Positions 1 to 7,801 of a stretch of 11,027 nt of DNA are shown here, one piece after another. Within the stretch, counting starts at the first letter, position 1; each line of letters begins with the position of its first letter. The stretch covers positions 13,637 through 24,663 of the forward strand of contig MU001497.1 in NCBI GenBank assembly GCA_010093485.1, written 5' to 3'. The translations under genes were made by a program, and so were the position numbers. The DNA comes from Karstenula rhodostoma CBS 690.94. Lineage: Eukaryota > Ascomycota > Dothideomycetes > Pleosporales > Didymosphaeriaceae. The notes beneath the pieces are model-generated. The model did not search any database. It worked only from the letters and a program-made list of their open reading frames with translations, and had not been told where the DNA came from.

Positions 1-29
1 ATACTAGGTATTAGTTAATAGGATATTAG
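1..29. repeat. Tail of an upstream 22-bp tandem array
   Basis: Positions 8-29 are one complete 22-bp unit (GTATTAGTTAATAGGATATT followed by AG), preceded by the end of another unit at 1-7. The same words form the 14-unit array at 4944-5255, and the following sequence (30-100) is the same leader that follows that array. This implies that an equivalent array lies just upstream of the window, so unit A was itself preceded by the minisatellite. The number of upstream units cannot be seen. Confidence 0.85.
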
Positions 30-58
30 GTATTACTACTTCGTGTATATATTACTTT

Positions 59-87
59 TTATAGAATATATAGTATATATTCTATAA
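59..87. promoter_or_regulatory. Near-perfect palindrome in the leader of unit A
   Basis: Positions 59-72 are the exact reverse complement of 74-87, with one base (G73) in the centre. The arms read TTATAGAATATATA and TATATATTCTATAA. The same structure sits at 5285-5313 in unit B with one mismatch in the right arm (a C where unit A has T). It lies about 15 bp before the start of the shared body. It could be an operator-like site, a hairpin in RNA, a terminal structure of an element, or an effect of AT-rich sequence. The length and the conserved position argue for a real structure; its function is unknown. Confidence 0.6.
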
Positions 88-100
88 CCTAATATACTTA

Positions 101-3100
101 GGTTAGAGTAAAATACTACTAGTAGAATAATAATAATAGTTTAACTATAGTCTAGAAAGTAGGTAGAAAGGAGGAAAAAAAGACTTTTACTAAACCTAGT
201 ACCTATAATATAAATAACTATACTCTCCCCTATTAAAATTATATAGAGAGCTTATTCTTATTATCCTCTAAACTAGATTAACTTTCTAAGATTCTCTTAT
301 AATAGTTATACTATATTAATACCTAGATAATTAGAATAAATAGCTTTCTTAGCTTTCTAGAGGACCTCTTTTTTTTAGATTAAAAAAAACCCTAGGGCCT
401 TATACTACTTAGTAGATATCTTAAAATATACCTCTAAATTATTAAACTTATAAGTAAAAATCTTTAAAATATCTAGAGTATAGATTATATAGGCTATTTC
501 TAGTAAATAGCTAGCTTATATTTTATAGACTTTTACCTCTACTTTATTTATTATTTTATTAACCTCCTTTTTTAATAGTTTCTATAGTAGGTAATTAGTA
601 GTAGAAAGCTTTCTATTAAAGGTAATAAGGAGATAGTATATTATACTAATATTAATTTCTTTTTCTATTTAATAAAGTATTACCCGCCTTATAATATAAC
701 TAAGAGTCTAAAAGATAGTCTATTACTTACTAAATAAATCTAACTAAAATAGATAATTCTAGACTTAATTATAGTAATAATTATATATCTTCTTATTAAT
801 TTATCCCTATATAGTAAGGTAGAAAGGATAAATAAGCTAGATATACTAGACTAAAAGGCTATCTACTTTATAAAAAAAAAAGTAGTAAATAGTCTTTATA
901 GACTTATCTCTATTATAGCCCTTATAGTATTAAGAAATAATAGTAATAAGACTATTATAAAGGAATATATTCTAGATACTAGTTATATAATTATTTTTAA
1001 ATTATAAGCTTAATACCTTAGTACTATAGTTAGACTAGCCACTTATAAAGTATATAAGATCTAAAAGTATACTAAGGAATTTTTAGATAAGGTTATAGTA
1101 CTATTATACCTAAGTATAATTTTTAATACTAATAAGTAGATAATCTTTAGAGCCCTTTATATTAAATAATTATAAAAGCTATTAAATAATAAAACTAGTA
1201 CTATATTTAAGTTATAGGTTATCTATATTAAAAATATTAAAGCTAGAGGTTATATTTTTTAGGTCTTTTCTTAATATATTCTATAGAATAGAGGGTAGCC
1301 CTACCTATATCTATATAAATACTAGCTAGTAAAAGAGAATAAATACCTCCTTAAATAGATTACTTACTATAGAAAAGAATAAAGTAAGGTCTATTCTAAT
1401 TCTATAAATAGTTATATTATCCCTATTTTAGTAAATAAAGATATCTAAATTCTCCCTATACTAAAAGATACTAAGGAAGTATACTATATTAATAAACTAA
1501 TTTATAGAGGTAGGGTATTCTATAGTAAAGTAATTATATATCTATATTTTAAATATATTATATAGCTCTCTATTCTAATTCTCTACCTTATAGTTATTTA
1601 GCTTAGTAATAAAAAAGCTAGCCTTCTTTTAAAAAACTAGTAAATTAAAATTAAAATAATTTAAAGCCTCTATAAATACTATATAGAGAAGTATATTTTA
1701 GAGATACTATAGACTAGTAAACCTATATATCTTTTTAAGGACTAATATATTAGTAGTAAAGTTATAAATCTCTTAAAATCTATTATTTTAGAGGGAGAGA
1801 CTAAAAAAGGCTACTAGAGTAATAAGGATAAGTTTAAACTAAGTAGACTAGTTAGTTTATTCTAGTAAGGAGAGCTAGAAAGTATAATAATATTCTTTAA
1901 ATAGGTTTAAATATATATAGTTATAGTATTCTTTAATAGTAAAAGAAACTTCTATTATATCTAGATAGGTTATAACCTATTTCTAAACTAGTTACTAATA
2001 TTTTTATAAATAAAGGGTCTTAAGTTATATAGCCCTAAGAGATAAAATATAAAAGAAAAAAAGAAAGATTTTCTAGAAAGAATTAATATAGTAAAGAGTA
2101 GAGTTTTAGTAAAATTTAATAGGAATTATAGAAATATTATATTTATACTTCTATATTACTTAGATTTATATAAAGCGGGAGGTTTTTATTATTATATTTT
2201 ATTATATATAAGCTATACTCTTTATAGTAATATATAGATAGAAGAGCTTAGGTTTAAGTTTAGCTTTAGGTATAGTAATAAATACTAGGTATACTTACTA
2301 TATAGTAATACTAGTAAAGATCTCTAAAAATCTAGTATATACTATTTATAGGTTTATAGATATAAAAGATATACTAAATATAAATTATAGTTATTATTTC
2401 TATATATATTATATCTATACTAAAGTATATTATAGCTAGAACTTTAAAGAAGAGACTATACTATAATTTAGTTATATAATAAAAGTAATAGGCTTAGCTA
2501 GAGATAATATAGATTAAAAGTAATAAAAATTAGAATATAAATTAATTAGAAATATAAAGATACTATATAGCTCGGGTAGAATTCCTATAATACTAGTAGA
2601 AGGTATTTTAAATTAATAGATTATACTAAGATAGGTAAATAGGGGTAGGATAAAAGGAAAGAACTATTAACTTATAATTATCCTAATATAGTTAGAGTAC
2701 TAGAGATGGTACTTAGTTATACTATTATAGAAATAGCTATAGATTATATAACTATTATATAGGTAGGTAAATATATTATACTTTATAGTAGCTCTAGTAA
2801 TAATTAAACTATATATATTATAGTAATAGCTATTACTATATACTAGTAGACTAGAATAGAGTATCTTAGTCTTAATAGAGATAATAAAGTTCTTATAGTT
2901 CTATAAGAGAGAATAATTATTAAATAGGTTATTAATTAACTTTTAGATTTCGTGTCTTTATTTAGGTATAGTAGTATTATAGTACTCTCTACTAAAATAA
3001 AAGAATACCTTATTAGAAAGAAGAGTATAGTAATATAATATATAGAATATAAAGTTATAAACTTTATTAAAATAGATAAATATTACTTAGGCTATAGTAG

Positions 3101-3326
3101 ATAAGGAAGGTGGCCTTAATTTTAGCCCTAATCTAGATTAAAATTAGTAGGCTACTAAAGTAGAGGGAATATATAGTATTATTTAATTTTAGCTATAGTC
3201 TAGACTAAAATTAGATAGTTACTAAGCTAAACTAGAAAAATATTATATATTAGTATATAATAAGGGTAATATAGCTACTAGTATTAAATAATAAATATAC
3301 TAGTAATAATAGTATATATACTATTA
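101..3326. repeat. Long direct repeat, copy A
   Basis: This segment matches 7802-11027 with a constant offset of 7,701 at both ends and at every internal landmark I checked (685/8386, 1040/8741, 2176/9877, 2573/10274, 2951/10652, 3111/10812, 3254/10955). There is therefore no net insertion or deletion in 3,226 bp. In sampled lines identity is roughly 90 percent, and the differences are C/T or G/A. The match stops only because the window ends; copy A continues to about 4904. This is what two near-identical copies look like after RIP has hit each one separately. Confidence 0.97.
3116..3215. repeat. Pair of similar near-palindromes (unit A)
   Basis: Two related segments begin TTAATTTTAG at 3116 and 3183 (spacing 67 bp), and each ends with TAAAATTAG (3139-3147 and 3206-3214). 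Each has a short palindromic centre (AATCTAGATT in the first, AGTCTAGACT in the second) between arms that are reverse complements (TAATTTTA / TAAAATTA). The same pair is present in unit B at 10817-10916. It may mark a duplicated short stretch inside the coding body or a spacer between two coding parts, because the protein-like signal weakens here (about 3120-3300). Confidence 0.6.
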
Positions 3327-3579
3327 GATATTTATAAAGAAAAGAAATTAATTAAGAGTAATTTACTAGATATACTATAGTATATATATAAAACTATATA
3401 TTCTAGAGGCCCTATATATAAAAAAGTATATAATAAAAATAACTTTACTAGTAATATCTTTATAGTATCTATACTAGAGGATATAGTATAATAGATATAT
3501 TAATATACTTTAAAAAAGAATATTACCTAGTTTATTATATAAGAGTATAAGAGTTAGATAGTAAAGAATAAAAAGGCTA

Positions 3580-3765
3580 ATATTAAGGAAGTATATAAAA
3601 GTACTAGTAGGGTTAGTACTAAAAAAAGGTATACTAAGAGATAAAATAATAAAGAGGAGAATTAAAATATAAAAAAAAGAAGAAAGAAGTAACTAAAAGA
3701 AGCTAGTATAAAAGAGATAAATAAAAGACTAAAGTAAAAATTAAAAGAGGTAATAATATAAGAGG
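3580..3765 (+). other. Lys/Glu-rich segment of the decayed ORF
   Basis: The forward strand becomes strongly purine-rich here (runs of AAA, GAA, AAG, AGA). In the candidate frame it translates to a charged stretch rich in Lys, Arg, Glu and Asn with few hydrophobic residues. Before RIP the stops in it would mostly have been Gln. This fits a charged linker or coiled coil in a large protein and gives mild support for the + strand as coding. The purine bias extends more weakly to about 4500. Only unit A shows this part; unit B is cut by the window end before it. Confidence 0.4.
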
Positions 3766-4802
3766 TAGTAAATATATAAAACTTATCTACTATAATAGCT
3801 AAAAATATTATAATAAGTAAAAAGGAGTAGAGATATAGAAAGTTTATCTAGAATTTACTAGAAGTAGGTATAGATATAATAGGTAGTATAATTAGTAGGG
3901 CTATAGTAGTTAAAATAATAGACTATTTATAAAATTAGAAAATAGTACTATAAATATAGAGAGTATAGTATAAGAAGGGAAAGAGGTTCTTTACTAATAT
4001 AAAAAATAGAGTAAGTAAACTTATAGTAGAGGAAGATATATTATCTAGAGAAAATAGAGGAAGTAATATAAATTAAAAATAAAACTAGCTAGTATTATTA
4101 TAATATTTAAGAGGTATATATATAAAGTCTAGTCTTATAGGGGGGAATATAGTAAGGTTTATATTACTATATATAATAGTAAAGTAGGGCTAGATTATTA
4201 AAATTATTAGGGAGATAAGGTAGTAATAGATATAAATAGTAATTTAGATAGAATTTAAAGTAGTAGAAATAATAGTATAAAAGTAAAAAGTACTATCTAG
4301 TAAGTAAAAAAAAGGCTATATAATTATAGTAAAGGAATACTTATTTAGAGTTTTATATTATATAGTAGAAGGGGAAAAAACTATAGAGTATATAGATTTA
4401 TCTATATAAAAAGAATTTAGAAAATAGCTAGAAGTAGGAAAGAGGTAGTATATACTAAGGGTAAAGTTTAAAATTAAAATATTTATAATTTTATCTTAGA
4501 ATACTATCTTAAATATATATATTAAAAGAGGTATAACTATAGTATAGTTTAACTTCTAAATAGATATAGTTATAAAGTATAATAAGAAGGTATTTAAGGG
4601 TTTTATAATAATTAAGAATATATATATTACCTATATAATAAATAGACTACCTCCTAAAAAATTATTACTAGAGAAACTATTAGATAGTAACTTAGTAAGA
4701 TATAACTTAGTAAGAAATTTATAACTAGTATATTATACTATTAAAGAGAAAAGTTTTAGTAATATTAGTATATAGGAGGATATACCTTATAATAGAGGTT
4801 AA

Positions 4803-4905
4803 TAGAAAAGTTTAGATATATATAAAGAATTATACTAGGAGGGACTATAGAAAAGTTTAAATATATATAAAGGATTATACTAGGGGGGGCTATAGAAAAG
4901 TTAAA
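4803..4905. repeat. 45-bp tandem repeat, about 2.3 copies
   Basis: Copies start at 4803, 4848 and 4893 with the word TAGAAAAGTT; the third is partial. The first two differ by a few G/A changes only (for example GGAGGGACTA against GGGGGGGCTA). The period is 45 bp, which is 15 codons. In the candidate frame each copy reads KSL, then D or N, then IYK, so the repeat would extend the C terminus of the large protein in 15-residue steps. It lies 38 bp before the 22-bp array. The second copy contains the G-rich tract at 4883-4889, which could also be read as part of a polypurine tract in an LTR model. Confidence 0.9.
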
Positions 4906-4943
4906 CTTTTATAACTATCCCTATTATAGTTTCTAAATACTAG

Positions 4944-5255
4944 GTATTAGTTAATAGAATAATCGGTATTAGTTAATAGGATAATTAGTATTAATTAATA
5001 GGATAATTAGTATTAGTTAATAGAATAATCGGTATTAGTTAATAGGATATTAAGTATTAATTAATAAAATAATTAGTATTAGTTAATAGGATATTAAGTA
5101 TTAGTTAATAGGATAATTAGTATTAGTTAATAGGATATTAAGTATTAGTTAATAGGATATTAAGTATTAGTTAATAGAATAATTAGTATTAGTTAATAGG
5201 TAGAATAATCGGTATTAGTTAATAGAATACTAGGTATTAGTTAATAGGATATTAG
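4944..5255. repeat. 22-bp minisatellite, 14 units
   Basis: Units start at 4944, 4966, 4988, 5010, 5032, 5054, 5076, 5098, 5120, 5142, 5164, 5186, 5212 and 5234. All are 22 bp except the one at 5186, which is 26 bp through an extra TAGG-like tetranucleotide. The typical unit is GTATTAGTTAATAGGATAAT plus two bases (TA, TG-derived or CG). Three units keep the CG at their end (4964, 5030, 5210), while the others have TA, AA or AG there. This shows that the ancestral unit ended in CG and that RIP has removed it elsewhere. The array separates unit A from unit B and, judging by 1-29, also precedes unit A. Confidence 0.96.
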
Positions 5256-5326
5256 GTATTACTACTTTATATATATACTACTTTTTATAGAATATATAAT
5301 ATATATCCTATAACCTAATATACTTA
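5227..5326. repeat. Direct repeat, copy 2 (array tail plus leader)
   Basis: This is the counterpart of 1-100 at offset 5,226, without gaps. It contains the last full minisatellite unit and the leader at 5256-5326. It marks the start of unit B. No gene is visible in the leader, and there is no clear promoter element beyond general AT-richness and the palindrome. Confidence 0.95.
5285..5313. promoter_or_regulatory. Near-perfect palindrome in the leader of unit B
   Basis: This is the counterpart of 59-87. The left arm is unchanged; the centre base is A, and the right arm reads TATATATCCTATAA with a C where unit A has T. The C suggests that the ancestral palindrome contained TAGGATA/TATCCTA, which resembles the TAGGATA word inside the 22-bp minisatellite unit. 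The leader palindrome and the minisatellite may therefore share a recognition word, but this is inference. Confidence 0.55.
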
Positions 5327-7801
5327 AATAGAAAAGGAGAAATAATAAAGAGAAAAAAAGACTATATACTAAATAATATTAATAAACTAATTTCTATTAT
5401 AATAAATTATAATTTATATTAAGTTAATAGTTACTATAGGGGTTTATAGGAAAGTTTCTAGCTTATTACTTATTTAATTAAAGGTAGCCTATTAGCTAGG
5501 GCTATATTATTTAGAGGTTCTTAAAAAAGTTTAGTATATCTAGTATCTTTTCTAGCTAAATCTAGCTAGTTATTATATTTATAATACTAGAGGTACTATA
5601 GTAGCTAAGAGTAATAGAAATAAAAACTATAGTAGAGGTAATAAAAGGATATTAAAAAATAGAGTAGATAAAAATAGGAAGTAAAAAGAATAGAAAGTTT
5701 AAGTAGTATATATTTTATTTAAGTACTCTATTTACTTACCTATACTAAGCCTATATTATATAACTAGTATATTACCTAAATAAGAGATTTAAGTAAGAGA
5801 TAATTATACTTTATTTAGAATTAAGTAAGATATTAACTTATCTATATCCCTCTATAAGAGTATTCCTTATATATTATCTAGTTATTAGCTTAGTAAAATA
5901 TAGATATATAATATTACTATTTTTTCTACTATATATCTAGTCCTTTTATATTCTAGTCCCTATTTTAGATATATAGTAGAAGTAATTAATTATATTATTC
6001 TAATATAAGGTATATTTTTATAATCTAGTTTAGTTTTAAAATAATCCTTTCTACTTTATAGTTATCTCTAAAATTAACTATTTTTATAAAATATATTTTA
6101 AAATTATATAGTAAGTTTATATTTTATCTATCTCTTTTTATTTTTTTAATTTTATTAATTTATTTAGAGTGTATAGCTTTATATTTATCCTAAAGGATAG
6201 TCTAAATATTATAAATTATATATTTATTAATATAAAAACCTTATTAGGCTAGAGTAGTCTTTACTTTATTTATTTCTAGAAATATCTACTCTAGATAGTA
6301 GTTAATAGGTATTAAATAGAATTAGTAGTTACCCTTTACCTATTTATTATCTATAGTATACTAATAGGTTATAATAGTATCTCTAATATACTTAACTTAG
6401 TTATTATTAATACTAATATACTAATTCTATCTATATTTAAATAGGTCTCCTTTAATAAAATAGGTAATATAATATAGCCTTTAATAGGCTATATAAGTAG
6501 GTAATTTATTATAAAATAACTTAGTATATAGCTTACTAGTATTATTAGTATTTTATATAAAAAAGTTAAGTTTTCTCTTTTATTTAGTAGAGGTAAAAGG
6601 TATATATAATAGGGAGTTTACTATTTATAAATTAGGGTAATATACTAGGGCTATATAGGTATAAACTTACCTTAAAAAAAGGGTTATTTTATAGGTATTA
6701 TTATATCCCTATAAGTATAGCTATAGAGTATTAAAGTATATAAAGGTAATAGGCCCTAGTATATTAGTATTAGTATTAATACTACTAATAGCTATTTTTT
6801 TAGCTAGGAAGTTTATAGTATCTAAATAGAGCTAGTTTATATAAAAGGATAAAATTTTAGTATATAAATATTATAAAGTTACTTAGAAGGGGTATATATT
6901 ATTCTTAAGGTATTACTATTTAGAAAGCTATTAATAATAATATAATAGTAGACTTTATTTAGAAACTAGAATTATATATAGATAAGAATAGATATTTTTA
7001 CTATATTACTAGCCTTATTAAAATATATATTAGGGATAGCGTTTATTAATACTAGTTTAGTAAGGCTAAATTTATTATTCTAATTAATCTATCTATCTAC
7101 TTAGATAAGGCTATAGAAGTTTACTAGTAGTATAAAATATAGTATTATATATATATCTAGTATATTTAGACCTTTTATAAGGGTACTTATAGCTATTATA
7201 ATACCTATTTCTAAGGCTTAGAATTATACTAGACTTATAAATTATTTTTTCTCTTTTATTTTTTTATAGTATTTAGGATAGTTAAACTATAGAGCTAGTA
7301 TATCTATAGTTATAGTAAGGTTAATATAAATAAAAACCTTTTAATATAATTAGAGAATCTTTTTAATATATTTTATTATAGCTATTATAGGGTCTATACT
7401 TATTATATATAAGGTATAGACCTTATACTAGATTTTAGACTAAATAATAGACTCTCTAAAGGTTATAATATTAGTAGAAAATTTAAAAAATTAAAAGGCT
7501 TAATTCTATTTAGTAAGTAGTAGGGTTATAGAAAGAAATATAAAAGGGATATAGTATTTAGTAAATATATAGAAATTATAAAAGTAAAAATAATAGGCTA
7601 TATTTAAAAGAATAATATAGTAAAACTTATCTACTATAATTCTCTCTAATACTTCTAATACTTTCTATCTAGTAATATAGGCCTAGAAGGAATTATTTAA
7701 AATACTTTTAGAAGTTATTAGAATAATAAATACTTACTTATTATATACTCCTTACTACTATATAGTAACTTTAATCTATAATTTAAAATAATAATAAAGA
7801 A
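5327..7801. other. 2,475-bp block present only in unit B
   Basis: In unit A the leader (ending at 100) joins directly to GGTTAGAG at 101. In unit B the same two sequences are separated by 5327-7801. The block is as heavily hit by RIP as its surroundings (two residual sites: TpG at 6170, CpG at 7040). I see no terminal inverted repeats at its ends (AATAGAAAAG and AATAAAGAA) and no target-site duplication at the junctions. Its length is exactly 825 codons, and the best frame inside it is the same as in the shared body. I therefore read it as the original 5' part of the ORF that unit A lost, rather than as a later insertion. Confidence 0.7.

Larger units (their letters stand above)
1..100. repeat. 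Direct repeat, copy 1 (array tail plus leader)
   Basis: Positions 1-100 match 5227-5326 without any gap (constant offset 5,226). The differences I saw are transitions, for example TCGTGTATAT at 41-50 against TTATATATAT at 5267-5276. The match stops abruptly after position 100/5326: here it continues GGTTAGAG, in the second copy AATAGAAA. This segment is the boundary region of each tandem unit. It would also be the 3' part of the LTR if the element were an LTR retrotransposon. Confidence 0.95.
102..4904 (+). pseudogene. Decayed large ORF, unit A (N-terminal deletion form), unknown family
   Basis: I do not recognise this gene. The frame with codons starting at multiples of 3 is the best candidate. 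Over 783-1262 I counted 9 TAA/TAG codons in this frame against 21 and 30 in the other two forward frames. Conceptual translation gives protein-like stretches between stops, for example EGETKKGY at 1791-1814, YKAGGF around 2169-2186, DKYYLGY at 3075-3095 and NRLPPKKLLLEKLL at 4641-4682. The stops are TAA/TAG only, as expected from RIP of CAA, CAG, TGG, CGA and CGG codons. A Lys/Glu-rich, possibly coiled-coil segment lies around 3580-3765, and 15-codon repeats form the C terminus. Compared with unit B, the first 2,475 bp of the body are missing. The reverse strand is not excluded: its best frame had only moderately more stops in the stretches I counted. The end is either TAA at 4902 or TAG at 4941. 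Confidence 0.5.

Noticed and set aside
2161..2220. Similarity of the KREV-type reading in another frame around 2173-2184 to a tyrosine recombinase box.
   Set aside because: It lies outside the best frame, and no matching HxxR and Tyr motif could be found in the same frame downstream.
2701..2800. A possible helicase motif I (AGK-like, GTA GGT AAA at about 2763-2771), which would make this a telomere-linked RecQ helicase.
   Set aside because: The residue after Lys would be Cys, His, Arg or Tyr (codon TAT), not Ser or Thr, and no DEAH-type motif could be placed downstream.
3075..3110. A possible CCHC zinc knuckle (Tyr/Cys/His-type codons around TAT TAC TTA GGC TAT).
   Set aside because: The spacing does not fit C-x2-C-x4-H-x4-C under any restoration I tried, and TAT/TAC codons are too ambiguous after RIP.
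3778..7640. The 19-bp word AAAACTTATCTACTATAAT occurs at 3778-3796 and 7622-7640.
   Set aside because: The two occurrences are in different frames, the flanks do not match, and the restricted AT-rich alphabet after RIP makes such coincidences fairly likely.
5327..7801. The B-only block as an inserted DNA transposon.
   Set aside because: No terminal inverted repeats, no target-site duplication, a length that is a multiple of 3, and a frame continuous with the downstream body.
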